From contig CACMKW010000005.1 of NCBI GenBank assembly GCA_902614395.1, positions 34,949 through 98,948 on the forward strand: DNA of 64,000 nucleotides, read 5' to 3'. The notes below the pieces were generated by a model that was given only the letters and a program-made list of their open reading frames with translations, did no database searches and was not told where the DNA came from. Below are positions 10,204-20,269 of this stretch, in pieces (the first letter of the stretch is position 1; every line of letters begins with the position of its first letter). This DNA is from an uncultured Alphaproteobacteria bacterium. Lineage in GTDB: Bacteria; Pseudomonadota; Alphaproteobacteria; HIMB59; GCA-002718135. Made by a program: the position numbers and the translations under genes.

Positions 10204-11157
10204 ATGTCTAAAAAAAATTTGTTACCTGCTGACTTAGATCCAAGAAATCCAAGTTATGCTTATAAAAATAAATATAATGATCATGTAGATAATACTGATA
10301 AATTTAATAATTATTTAAAGTCTACGGAAGTTAAAAAAATTTTTTCGGGTATGTTGTGGGGCGAAGGACCAGCATATATTCCTCATTTAGAAACATTGGT
10401 CTGGAGCGATATACCAAATAACAGAATGTTAAAGTTATCAAATGGTTCTGTTGCTGAATATAAAAATCCTTCAAATTATTGTAATGGAAATACTATTGAT
10501 AAAGAAGAGAATGTAATTTCTTGTTCACATGGAGGAAGATGTATTTATAAAACTGATGATAATTTGGAAGTGGAAGTTTTAGTTGATAGTTATAATGGTA
10601 AGAAACTTAACTCACCAAACGACCTATTTGTTAAATCGGATGATACAATTTGGTTTACAGATCCACCTTACGGAATTTTATCTGATTATGAGGGATATTC
10701 TGGTGAACAAGAATATGGTGGTTGTAATGTGTTTTCTTTTGACCCTAAATCAAACACTTTAAAAGTTATGATTGACGATCTTGATAGACCTAATGGTATT
10801 GCGATATCTCCAGATGAAAAAAAATTATATGTAGCTGATACTGGAGAAAATATCAAACATTTGTATGTCTATGATATGATTGATGGAATGCCTATGAATA
10901 GAAAATTAATTTATGATTTTAAACCTTTTTTTTCTGATGGTTTTAGATGCGATAAAGATGGTAATGTTTGGACAAGTGCCGGAAAGGCAATTAAATGTTT
11001 TAATCCTCAAAACGAATTAATTGGGCAATTTATTGTTCCAGAACTAGTATCAAATTTAGAATTTGGAGGAGTGGAAGGAAATATTTTATACATAACAGCC
11101 ACAACTAGTTTATATTCTATCGAATTAAATCAACAAGGTGCCAGATTTTATGAATAA
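10204..11157 (+). CDS. SMP-30/gluconolactonase/LRE family protein
   Basis: GEGPAYIPHLETLVWSDIPNNRM, KLNSPNDLFVKSDDTIWFTDPPYG, DRPNGIAISPDEKKLYVADTG. Confidence 0.93.
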   Translation: MSKKNLLPADLDPRNPSYAYKNKYNDHVDNTDKFNNYLKSTEVKKIFSGMLWGEGPAYIPHLETLVWSDIPNNRMLKLSNGSVAEYKNPSNYCNGNTIDKEENVISCSHGGRCIYKTDDNLEVEVLVDSYNGKKLNSPNDLFVKSDDTIWFTDPPYGILSDYEGYSGEQEYGGCNVFSFDPKSNTLKVMIDDLDRPNGIAISPDEKKLYVADTGENIKHLYVYDMIDGMPMNRKLIYDFKPFFSDGFRCDKDGNVWTSAGKAIKCFNPQNELIGQFIVPELVSNLEFGGVEGNILYITATTSLYSIELNQQGARFYE

Positions 11158-11485
11158 ACCTTTATCTTCAGGAAAGTGCGAACCATGCAGTGGGAACACC
11201 CCTAAATTAGATTATCAAGAAATTAGCAAATTTTTGTCTGAACTCAATGAATGGTCAGTTAATGATAATCAAGAAATGATTTTCAAAAAATTTAAATTTA
11301 CTAATTTTAAAAAAGCAATTTTATTTGCAAATGAAGTTGGAGCAATAGCAGAAAAAGAGGGTCATCATCCTGATATATCAATAGGATGGGGTTATTGTTT
11401 AGTAATGGTCCATACTCACGCAATAGAGGGGTTATCAGTTAATGATTTTATATTAGCTTCCAAAATTGATTTAATTAAAAGTTAA
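11150..11485 (+). CDS. 4a-hydroxytetrahydrobiopterin dehydratase (pterin-4a-carbinolamine dehydratase)
   Basis: FKFTNFKKAILFANEVGAIAEKEGHHPDISIGWGYCLVMVHTHAIEGLSVNDFILASKID; listed ORF begins at 11138, ATG at 11150 seems the likelier start. Confidence 0.92.
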   Translation: MNKPLSSGKCEPCSGNTPKLDYQEISKFLSELNEWSVNDNQEMIFKKFKFTNFKKAILFANEVGAIAEKEGHHPDISIGWGYCLVMVHTHAIEGLSVNDFILASKIDLIKS

Positions 11486-11489
11486 ATTA

Positions 11490-12866
11490 ATGAAAAAAAA
11501 AATTTTTATTTGCGGTATTAGTACTGAATGTTGTTCTTATTCAACATTAATACAAAATAAAAAAGATTTTGAAGTTTTAAGTAGCAAAAAACTTTTAAAA
11601 TATATAAATTTCCCTTACTCCAGTCATGATAATGTAACGTTTATACCAAATAAATTTTATCGAAGTTTGCCTGGAGGGCCTGTAGATAAAAAATTTTTTA
11701 TAAAAACGATTAATAATATCACAAATGATTTAATTAAATTAAAATCTATTGATGGTATTTTGCTAATGATGCATGGCGCGATGTATGTCAAAGGTATTAG
11801 TGATCCCGAGGGTTTTTTTATTAAAAAAATTCGCTCTAAAGTATCTAAAGGCTGTAAAATATCATTATCTTATGATCTTCACGGACAGATGACTGATACA
11901 ATTATAAAAAATATTGATTATTTTGCAGCTTATAAAACCGCCCCACACATTGATGTTAAGCAAACTTATTCTAGGGCATTGAAAATGTTAATAGATGGAA
12001 TATTAAAAAATAAGAAAAATCATATAATTTGGGCTAAAATACCAGTTTTAGTTTCAGGTGAAATGTCATCCACAATAGTTGAGCCATGTAAAAAAATATA
12101 TAAAAATCTGAATATATTTAATAAAATGAAAGGGGTTAATGATTGTAATTTACTTATTGGATATGTTTGGGCTGATACTAAGAGGGCAACAGCATCAGCA
12201 ATTGTAAATTGTACAGATGTTAATATTGGTAAAACAATATGTAAGAAAATAGCACTAAGTTATTGGAATAATAGGTTTAAATTGGTTTATGATATGCAAT
12301 CTTATAAGTTAAACAGGATTTTTCATGTAATTAATAAAAAAAGATTTACAATTTTAGCCGATAGTGGGGATAATCCAACAGCTGGAGGAGTAGGAAGTAG
12401 AATTGATGTATTAGAGTTCGTATTTAAAAATAAAATACAAAATACATTATTTGCAGGAATTTTTAATGAAGAAATTTTTAGAAAGCTAAAAAATAAAAAA
12501 AACAAAATCGTTATAAAAGATACTTTCTCAAAAAAGAAAATTTGTATTTCGATTGATAAATTTTATCTAAAAAATGATAATGTGATTGTAACCTCAAATA
12601 ATAATACCATAATTTTTACAAGGTACAGAAAACCTTTTCATTATCTGAGTGATTTTAAGAAATTAAATATAAATTTAAAAAAATATAAAATATTGGTTGT
12701 AAAATCAGGATATCTTTCACCGGAACTTAAAAAACTAAAGGCGGATAATTTAATGATTTTAACAGATGGATTTGTTACTCAAGATTTTAAAAGAATTAAA
12801 AATTTATTTAGAGAAAAGCCAATTTTTCCTTTCCAAAAAAATTTTAGATATAATATAGCTATTTAA
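11490..12866 (+). CDS. M81 family metallopeptidase (MlrC-like)
   Basis: DGILLMMHGAMYVKGISDPEGFFIKKIR, YDLHGQMTDTIIKNIDYFAAYKTAPHID, ADSGDNPTAGGVGS. Confidence 0.9.
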   Translation: MKKKIFICGISTECCSYSTLIQNKKDFEVLSSKKLLKYINFPYSSHDNVTFIPNKFYRSLPGGPVDKKFFIKTINNITNDLIKLKSIDGILLMMHGAMYVKGISDPEGFFIKKIRSKVSKGCKISLSYDLHGQMTDTIIKNIDYFAAYKTAPHIDVKQTYSRALKMLIDGILKNKKNHIIWAKIPVLVSGEMSSTIVEPCKKIYKNLNIFNKMKGVNDCNLLIGYVWADTKRATASAIVNCTDVNIGKTICKKIALSYWNNRFKLVYDMQSYKLNRIFHVINKKRFTILADSGDNPTAGGVGSRIDVLEFVFKNKIQNTLFAGIFNEEIFRKLKNKKNKIVIKDTFSKKKICISIDKFYLKNDNVIVTSNNNTIIFTRYRKPFHYLSDFKKLNINLKKYKILVVKSGYLSPELKKLKADNLMILTDGFVTQDFKRIKNLFREKPIFPFQKNFRYNIAI

Positions 12867-14255
12867 TTAAGTACCACAAAAAGTTTCAAAAACTTTTTCA
12901 CTTTCCAAAGGTGGAGTAATATACTTTTTATTTTCTATTTTCTCGTAAGGATTTTTCAGTATTTTATCAAAATCATGTAATTGACCATAATTATTGCTGT
13001 ACACTTCATTAATTATTTCTTCTATAATATGATTCCTAGGTATAATTTGAGGATTAATATTTTTAAATTTTCTTAATTTATTATTTTTATATTTTTCTTC
13101 CCAATTTTTAAAAATCTTTTTATCAAGAGTATTATTTTCTAAATCTAAAAATGTATTTGTATAATCAAGTTTATAAATATGCATCAAATCTAAAAATTCT
13201 TTAACAATTTCTTCGTTATTATTATTAGTATCTAAATTTAATTTCATAGACATCATTGTTAACCAAGATTGATCAAACAATTTTTTATATTTATTTAATA
13301 TATCTTCGATTTTTTTAATTGCTGTTTTTTCATTTGAATCAATTAAATGAAGAAAAGTTTCAGCAAATCTTGCTAAATTCCATAATGTTATTTTTGATTG
13401 ATTTTCAAATGAATATCTTCCCATTTTATCAATTGAGCTAAAAACTTTTTTTGGATTATATTCATCCAAATATGCTGCTGGACCATAATCTATTGTTTCA
13501 CCTGATAAAGACATGTTATCGGTATTCATAACACCATGAATAAAACCAACTCTCATCCAATCTATGACCAACTTAATTTGCAAATCACAAATTGTTTCAT
13601 AAAATTTTAAATACTTATCATTACTATTATCTATTTCAGGATACAGCCTTGAAATTGTATAAGATATAAAGTTTTGAAATTCATCTCTATTTTTTAAAAG
13701 ACTTCCAAACTGAAAAGTCCCAACTCTAATATGTGATTTTGCTACTCTAATTAAAATTGCACCTGGCTCTAATCTATCACGCAATACATTTTCCCCTGTA
13801 GTAATAACTGCAAGTGCTCTGGTTGATGATATACCAAGATTATGCATAGCTTCACTCAATATATATTCCCTTATCATTGGACCTAAGGCAGCTTTTCCAT
13901 CTCCATTTCTAGAGTAGGGTGTTTGACCTGACCCTTTTAACTGTATATCTACTCTTTGTTTATTATTAGTAATATGTTCACCAATAATTACAGCTCTGCC
14001 ATCACCTAAAATTGTAAAATTTCCAAATTGATGTCCAGCATAAGCTTGAGAAAAGTAATTTTTATCTAATTTATTTTTTCCCAAAAGAATATTACACTTT
14101 TCATCATCATCATATTTACTAAAATCTAAATTTAAGTCACTTGCAAGATCACTATTAAACAAAACTAATTTTTTATTACTAAAATTTTCTGGATTAACTT
14201 TACTATAAAAAATACTAGGTAATTTCGTATAACTGTCTTGAAAATTCCAAACCAT
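12867..14255 (-). CDS. selO: SelO/YdiU family protein adenylyltransferase
   Basis: AGHQFGNFTILGDGRAVIIGEH, QLKGSGQTPYSRNGDGKAALGPMIREYILSEAMHNLGISSTRALAV, GVMNTDNMSLSGETIDYGPAAYLDEY. Confidence 0.96.
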   Translation of the reverse strand: MVWNFQDSYTKLPSIFYSKVNPENFSNKKLVLFNSDLASDLNLDFSKYDDDEKCNILLGKNKLDKNYFSQAYAGHQFGNFTILGDGRAVIIGEHITNNKQRVDIQLKGSGQTPYSRNGDGKAALGPMIREYILSEAMHNLGISSTRALAVITTGENVLRDRLEPGAILIRVAKSHIRVGTFQFGSLLKNRDEFQNFISYTISRLYPEIDNSNDKYLKFYETICDLQIKLVIDWMRVGFIHGVMNTDNMSLSGETIDYGPAAYLDEYNPKKVFSSIDKMGRYSFENQSKITLWNLARFAETFLHLIDSNEKTAIKKIEDILNKYKKLFDQSWLTMMSMKLNLDTNNNNEEIVKEFLDLMHIYKLDYTNTFLDLENNTLDKKIFKNWEEKYKNNKLRKFKNINPQIIPRNHIIEEIINEVYSNNYGQLHDFDKILKNPYEKIENKKYITPPLESEKVFETFCGT

Positions 14256-14325
14256 TTTGAATAAATATATATAAATTTTTTAAATTTAACATCTACAACT
14301 TTAGTATATAAGTATTAAGTCAGCA

Positions 14326-15108
14326 ATGAATTCAATAATTGATATAGTTAATCAGTCAAAACATCCAATAGATAGCGATGAATATATTCAATATTGCAAT
14401 AATGAAATTAAAAAAAATTCAATACTAATATTAAATAATTTTTTAACAAATGACTGCTTAAGTGAATTAATTACTGAAGCTCATGAATTACAAGATCAAG
14501 CTTTCTATTGTTCTCAAAATCATACTATCTTACTTAATAAACAAAATAAATTAAGTGATTTGAATGATCCATTAAATATAGAGGTAGTAAGTGATAAAGG
14601 TTGTGTTCCTCATGATTTGTTAAATCAGCAATCTAAATTAAATATTTTATATAAATCAAACATTTTTAAAAATTTTTTAAAAGGTGTCTTAAATTTAAAA
14701 GATATTTATCCATACAGTGATACATTATCTTCCATAAATTATAATTATTATCAAAAATCACAACAGCTAGGATGGCATTTTGATAATGCGTCATTCGCTA
14801 TTACTTTAATGATACAATCATCAGATAAAGGTGGTGAATTTGAATATGTTAGTAAAGGAAGAAATTTTTCAGAAAACTATATCGATAAATCATATATTAA
14901 AAATATTTTATATAGAAAAACTTTACCACAAAAAGTAGATGTTGATGCCGGCACTCTTATATTGTTTTACGGTAGAAACTATTTGCATCGTGTAACACCA
15001 GTAGAGTCAGAAAAACCAAGAATATTAGTAACGCTAAATTATAATGAAGAAGAGGGTACAATGCTCTCAGAAAATGCAAGATTAACTTTTTTTGGAAGAA
15101 TTAATTAA
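14326..15108 (+). CDS. 2OG-Fe(II) oxygenase-like protein
   Basis: LGWHFDNASFAITLMIQSSDKGGEFEYV, AGTLILFYGRNYLHRVTPVESEKPRILVTLNY: HxD...H dioxygenase core. Confidence 0.8.
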   Translation: MNSIIDIVNQSKHPIDSDEYIQYCNNEIKKNSILILNNFLTNDCLSELITEAHELQDQAFYCSQNHTILLNKQNKLSDLNDPLNIEVVSDKGCVPHDLLNQQSKLNILYKSNIFKNFLKGVLNLKDIYPYSDTLSSINYNYYQKSQQLGWHFDNASFAITLMIQSSDKGGEFEYVSKGRNFSENYIDKSYIKNILYRKTLPQKVDVDAGTLILFYGRNYLHRVTPVESEKPRILVTLNYNEEEGTMLSENARLTFFGRIN

Positions 15109-15896
15109 TTATGATTAAAGAAAAATAATTGTTTTCCATTTACTCGATAGTTATTAATCAATTTTTTTGCTTCTTCCGATGTAATCCAATCAATATATTT
15201 TTTTGCTTCTTCAATATTTAAATTACTATTTATCTTTTTGTTTACTAAAATTATTCCATATTGATTAAATAATGGTGGTAAATTTTCACAGACAATTTGT
15301 AGATTTTCTTTTTTATTGAAAGCTATCCAAGTACTTCGATCACTAAGTGTGTAAGCATTCTTTTGATTAGTTATTAATAATGTTGATCCCATTCCCTGAC
15401 CTACACTAAGATACCAATTTTCTTCTAATGGTATATTTATGTTCGATAATTCCCAAAGTTCTTTTTCTTTTTTATGCGTTCCACTTTCATCACCTCTAGA
15501 TACAAATAATAATTTTGATTCTTTTATTTCAATCATTTTATTTTCAATAGAAGAACATTTCTTTTTATCTTTTTTTGGTCCAATCAAGATAAAATCATTG
15601 TACATTAAATCATACCTTAGGATACCATAACCATTATTCATAAAATCTAACTCTGATTTTTTATGATGGACTAATAAAATTTCTACATTACCATCCATTG
15701 CAACCTTAATTGCCTGACCTGTTCCAAGAGATAGAGCTCTAACTTTTATTTTATATTTATTTTCAAATTCATTGTTAATGTATTCTAATAAACCTGTATC
15801 GTGTGTAGAAGTTGTACTAGCTATGGTTATATACTTATTTGCTAGAGCGTTCTTAATTAAAAATATCAAAATAAATATAAGTAAAATCCTAATCAT
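15105..15896 (-). CDS. substrate-binding protein, tungstate-type (TupA-like)
   Basis: Signal peptide; ITIASTTSTHDTGLLEYI, ALSLGTGQAIKVAMDGNVEILLVHHKKSELDFMNNGYG, SRGDESGTHKKEKELW, GQGMGSTL. Confidence 0.9.
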   Translation of the reverse strand: MIRILLIFILIFLIKNALANKYITIASTTSTHDTGLLEYINNEFENKYKIKVRALSLGTGQAIKVAMDGNVEILLVHHKKSELDFMNNGYGILRYDLMYNDFILIGPKKDKKKCSSIENKMIEIKESKLLFVSRGDESGTHKKEKELWELSNINIPLEENWYLSVGQGMGSTLLITNQKNAYTLSDRSTWIAFNKKENLQIVCENLPPLFNQYGIILVNKKINSNLNIEEAKKYIDWITSEEAKKLINNYRVNGKQLFFFNHN

Positions 15897-15956
15897 AAAA
15901 CTTGATACATCTTATATTACTTACTAAATAAATTTATATATTTTGAAAGGAAAGTT

Positions 15957-16142
15957 ATGAAAATTATTAAAGTATTAGAGAAAACTGAATTAGTAATAGT
16001 CGATTTAGAGGTAAATTTAGGTATAGAAAAAAGAAATGGTTTAACATTATGCGTTAAATATAATGGTGAATATTATCCATTAAATACAGCTCACGATGGA
16101 AGACCAATTTTAATGAATAAAGAGAATGTAATTAAAAATTAA
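15957..16142 (+). CDS. hypothetical protein (61 aa)
   Basis: Short ORF with upstream AAGGAAAG ribosome-binding-like sequence. Confidence 0.55.
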   Translation: MKIIKVLEKTELVIVDLEVNLGIEKRNGLTLCVKYNGEYYPLNTAHDGRPILMNKENVIKN

Positions 16143-16479
16143 GATTAAATTTTTTAATTATAAACATGAAAATAGCATAAGCTATTGCAGTACTAATTAT
16201 AGAAACAATTAGAGAGAAAATAAAGTTTTGTTTAAATTTTAAAAGTATTGGTAAAACAATAAAAAATACTATTGAAGGTATAGTCATAACAATTGTACTA
16301 TATGAGAGATCTATAACTTTTTGATAATCTTTTGTATCCCAATATAACCAAACAAATGCTAATAATGATGTAAGTGGCAAGGAAACAATAATTGCTGCTG
16401 TCCAAGTATATTTTTTTGCAATTTCTGATACTGCAACAATAATTAACGCTGAAATAATTGTTTTTAAAAAAATATACAT
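16132..16479 (-). CDS. small integral membrane protein (DUF3147-like)
   Basis: Four hydrophobic segments; SEIAKKYTWTAAIIVSLPLTSLLAFVWLYWDTKD. Confidence 0.75.
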   Translation of the reverse strand: MYIFLKTIISALIIVAVSEIAKKYTWTAAIIVSLPLTSLLAFVWLYWDTKDYQKVIDLSYSTIVMTIPSIVFFIVLPILLKFKQNFIFSLIVSIISTAIAYAIFMFIIKKFNLNF

Positions 16480-16592
16480 CTTTTTACTTCATATATGTCA
16501 AATCAATAAAAATAATAGTACTCTTATTAATTTTTACAATTAAAATTATATGTTGAATTTTTTTTTATTTATATTTTAAATTAGGTAAAATT

Positions 16593-18113
16593 ATGAGAAC
16601 TGTTTTTTTACTTTTTGATTCTTTAAACAGAAGAATGCTTAACTCTTATGGGGGTAATTTTTTAGATACACCAAATTTTAATAGACTTGCAGAAAAATCA
16701 ATAACTTTTGATAATCATTTTATAGGCAGCATGCCTTGCATGCCGGCAAGAAGAGATTTGCAAAGTGGTAGATTAAGTTTTTTACATAGAAGCTGGGGGC
16801 CTTTAGAACCATTTGATAATTCTTTCCCTGAAATACTAAGATTTAATAATATTTATACCCATTTAGTAACTGATCATAATCATTATTTTGAAGATGGAGG
16901 TGCCACTTATCATAATAGATATAATTCTTTTGATTTTATAAGAGGTCAGGAGCGAGATCCTTGGAAAGCAATGGTAGATCCTCCAATTAAAAGGTTTAAA
17001 AAAATGTATCATAAAAGTCAATCTGAGTTTAAAAATAGGGAATCTAAATATTATTTTTACCCAATAAATAGTGAATATATCAAGCAAGAAAAAGACTTTC
17101 CTTCTGTAAAATGTTTTTCATCTGGTTTAGAATTTCTTGAGACAAATAAAACTGCAAAGGATTGGTTTTTACAGATTGAAACATTTGATCCTCATGAACC
17201 TTTTTTTGCTCCAAAAAGATTTAGAGAAAAATTTAAGACTAATTATGTAGGCCCAAGGTTAGATTGGCCTCAATATGATAAAGTAAAAGAGTCTTCAGAT
17301 GAAGTTGCAGAATTAAAAGCTAACTATTTAGCTTTGATCAGTTTATGTGATTTTCTACTTGGTTCTATCTTAGATTATTTCGATCAAAATAATTTATGGG
17401 ATGACACAACACTTGTACTCACAACTGATCACGGCTTCATGCTTGGTGAACATAATTGGTGGGCAAAAAATAGAATGCCATTATATAATGAGATTTCACA
17501 TATACCTCTATTTATATATCATCCTGATTATAAAAAAAATATTGGTCAAAGAAGATCTGTTGTTACACAAAATATTGATTTAATGCCAACATTTCTGGAA
17601 AATCATAAAATTAAAATTCCAAAAGAAGTTCAAGGAAAATCCTTATTGAATTTTTTAGAAAAAGAAGAAAAAACTAATTATTCTGCTTTATTTGGATACT
17701 GGGGTGGTGGAGTAAATATAACAGATGGAAGTTATACTTATTTCAATTATCCTAAATATATGAACAGAGCTGATTCTTATCAGTATACGTTAATGCCTAC
17801 ACATTTAAGACAATTTTTTACTCTTAATGAATTAAAAACAGCTAAAATGGAAAAACCTTTTAGTTTTACTAAAGGAGTTCCTGTCATGAAAATACAAAAT
17901 GATGATAGAGGTCCATCGATTGGAAATGATGATAGTCTTGAAAAAGGTTTCGTTGATACAGATTCAGCTTTATATGATATCAAAAATGATCCAGGCCAAA
18001 TAAATAAAATAGAAGATAGAGATATTGTAAAAAAAATGAACAACTTAATTTTTGATAAAATGACAGAAAATGATGCACCAAAAGAAGTGATTAGTCGTTT
18101 TTTTAAAAATTGA
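16593..18113 (+). CDS. type I sulfatase (arylsulfatase family)
   Basis: LFDSLNRRMLNSYGG, FGly-type motif PCMPARRDLQSGR, TTDHGFMLGEHNWWAKN. Confidence 0.93.
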   Translation: MRTVFLLFDSLNRRMLNSYGGNFLDTPNFNRLAEKSITFDNHFIGSMPCMPARRDLQSGRLSFLHRSWGPLEPFDNSFPEILRFNNIYTHLVTDHNHYFEDGGATYHNRYNSFDFIRGQERDPWKAMVDPPIKRFKKMYHKSQSEFKNRESKYYFYPINSEYIKQEKDFPSVKCFSSGLEFLETNKTAKDWFLQIETFDPHEPFFAPKRFREKFKTNYVGPRLDWPQYDKVKESSDEVAELKANYLALISLCDFLLGSILDYFDQNNLWDDTTLVLTTDHGFMLGEHNWWAKNRMPLYNEISHIPLFIYHPDYKKNIGQRRSVVTQNIDLMPTFLENHKIKIPKEVQGKSLLNFLEKEEKTNYSALFGYWGGGVNITDGSYTYFNYPKYMNRADSYQYTLMPTHLRQFFTLNELKTAKMEKPFSFTKGVPVMKIQNDDRGPSIGNDDSLEKGFVDTDSALYDIKNDPGQINKIEDRDIVKKMNNLIFDKMTENDAPKEVISRFFKN

Positions 18114-18114
18114 C

Positions 18115-18963
18115 TTACTTTCTTGTAGCTATATATACTCCGAAAGTACAAATAAATAAGCCTATTATATCAATCAAATATAGATTTTCTCCTAGCACTA
18201 AATAAGCCATTACAGCTGTTGTGGGGGGTATTAAAAAAAATAGATTTGATGTTTTACTTGCTGTCCCAGTCTTAATTAAATACATTAGAATTGCATATGC
18301 ACCAAAAGATACCATAATTATTTGCCACCCCATTGATAAAATAAATCTTTTATCGAAATTTATAAATGAAACTTCAAATAGAAAGGATGCAATGATTAAA
18401 AAAAATGTTGCAGCAATTGCTTGATAAAAATTATTTACTGATAATGTAATTTCACTTGTAAATTTCTTTTGCCATATTGTTGCAGTAGTTGCGCCAAGTA
18501 GAGCTACTATTGAAGCGATTACTCCTAAAAATGGAATGGTTTTACCAATATCGTAACCAATGACTAATACTGTTCCAATAAATCCAAGTGTTATTCCTAT
18601 CCATTGAACTAGTGTTACTCTCTCTTTTAGTATTGGTCCGCTAAAAATATTTGTTAGAATAGGTTGTAAACCAACTATTAAAGCAGATAATGTAGCTGAT
18701 AAACCAATTGAATATGAAAAAAACACACCCCCGAGATAAAAACCATGAAAAAGAACCCCTGTTATTGATGCCTGTAAAATTAATTTATAATTAACTAAAA
18801 TTTTTTCTCTGAAGAAAAAAGAAAATAATAAGAAAAAAATAGAAACGATTAAAAATCTAAATGATAATGCAGCAAATGGACTTGCTGACTGAACTATAAA
18901 TTGACCACTGATAAATGCTGAACTCCAGAAAAAAACAAAAAGATAAGGAAAATATAAATTCAT
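18115..18963 (-). CDS. DMT (EamA) family transporter
   Basis: Ten-TM profile; FFWSSAFISGQFIVQSASPFAALSFRFL, LVQWIGITLGFIGTVLVIG. Confidence 0.9.
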   Translation of the reverse strand: MNLYFPYLFVFFWSSAFISGQFIVQSASPFAALSFRFLIVSIFFLLFSFFFREKILVNYKLILQASITGVLFHGFYLGGVFFSYSIGLSATLSALIVGLQPILTNIFSGPILKERVTLVQWIGITLGFIGTVLVIGYDIGKTIPFLGVIASIVALLGATTATIWQKKFTSEITLSVNNFYQAIAATFFLIIASFLFEVSFINFDKRFILSMGWQIIMVSFGAYAILMYLIKTGTASKTSNLFFLIPPTTAVMAYLVLGENLYLIDIIGLFICTFGVYIATRK

Positions 18964-19021
18964 AACAAAAGTATATTATTATACATCTATAAGTGATAAG
19001 AAAATTTCTCTATAGTTTTTT

Positions 19022-19417
19022 ATGCAAAAAGATATAAATTTTCATTGCCCAAACTGTAAATCCAATAAATATAAATCTAAAACAACAATGGGGAAAAAAT
19101 ATAATGAAGGACCATATAAAGATGTTGTTGCAGAAATACAATGTTCTACATGCTTTATGGATATTCCAACAAATATATCTGAAAATATTAATATAAAAAA
19201 TTTAGATAAATTTCACAAATTATGGATTAATATTTATAAACCAGCTCATAAGTTAGATGCTCCAAAATGCTCAAGATGTTATCGTTTTTATTGGGAAATT
19301 GAAAAATATTTGTATGATAAAAATATTCAATCAAAAGATATTTTTTACCAAACATATAATCCTCAAAAAGGAGTAGGTAACTTAGTTTGCAAAATTTGTG
19401 ATCCTGATGCCTTTTAA
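19022..19417 (+). CDS. zinc-ribbon-like hypothetical protein
   Basis: Cysteine pairs CPNCKSNK, CSTC, CSRC, CKIC. Confidence 0.65.
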   Translation: MQKDINFHCPNCKSNKYKSKTTMGKKYNEGPYKDVVAEIQCSTCFMDIPTNISENINIKNLDKFHKLWINIYKPAHKLDAPKCSRCYRFYWEIEKYLYDKNIQSKDIFYQTYNPQKGVGNLVCKICDPDAF

Positions 19418-19425
19418 TTAAATTA

Positions 19426-20268
19426 ATGCTAGCTTATATCCTTAATATATCCGGTTGGCTTTTATTACCTTTTATGGATGGTATAGCTAAATACCTATCC
19501 TCTGAAATGCATTTTATTCAAATTATTTGGGGTAGATATTTTTTTATGATTTTAGTAAGTTTTCCTTTAGCTTTAATTTTTTTTAGAAAAGAAATTAAGT
19601 TTCCTAAAAATATTTCAGTACAGCTATTTAGGGGATTTTTTTTATTCCTCTCAACTGTGTTTTTCTTTTATGCAATTTCAATTATATCTTTGGCTCAAGC
19701 TTTAACTCTTGCTTTTGTTTCTCCAATAATAGTAACAATTTTATCAATATTTTATTTAAAAGAAAAAGTAGGTATACATCGTTGGTCTGCAGTTATCATT
19801 GGTTTTATTGGTGTTTTAATAATCATAAGACCAGGATTTTTAGAAATCAATTTTGCTTCTATTTCAGCTATTGGTGCAGGAACAGCTTATGCATTTTATA
19901 TAATATATACACGTAAGTTATCATTTATTGATAGTCCTGTAGTTACATTGCTTTTTACCGGTGTTGTAGGCTGTATATTAATTTCATTAATTTTACCTTA
20001 TTATTGGACAAATATAGATTTGAGACAATTAATATTATTAATTTTGTTAGCTTCTATTGGAGCTCTAGCACATTTTTTAATTATTTTATCTTTAAGGCTT
20101 GGTGAGGCTTCTAAATTAGCACCTTTGGGTTATTTTGAAATATCTACAAATATATTAGTTGGTTATATTTTTTTTGGTGATCTACCAGATATTTGGATTT
20201 ATTTAGGCTTATCCTTAATAGTATTTAGCGGTATTTATATTTTCATTAGAGAGAATAAAAAAACTTAA
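19426..20268 (+). CDS. DMT (EamA) family transporter
   Basis: MDGIAKYLSSEMHFIQIIWGRYFFM, EKVGIHRWSAVIIGFIGVLIIIRPG. Confidence 0.92.
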   Translation: MLAYILNISGWLLLPFMDGIAKYLSSEMHFIQIIWGRYFFMILVSFPLALIFFRKEIKFPKNISVQLFRGFFLFLSTVFFFYAISIISLAQALTLAFVSPIIVTILSIFYLKEKVGIHRWSAVIIGFIGVLIIIRPGFLEINFASISAIGAGTAYAFYIIYTRKLSFIDSPVVTLLFTGVVGCILISLILPYYWTNIDLRQLILLILLASIGALAHFLIILSLRLGEASKLAPLGYFEISTNILVGYIFFGDLPDIWIYLGLSLIVFSGIYIFIRENKKT

Positions 20269-20269
20269 A

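Noticed and set aside
17780-18151. Antisense ORF (123 aa) under the sulfatase
   Set aside because: Overlaps the conserved sulfatase C-terminus and the DMT gene start-stop region; no domain signature.
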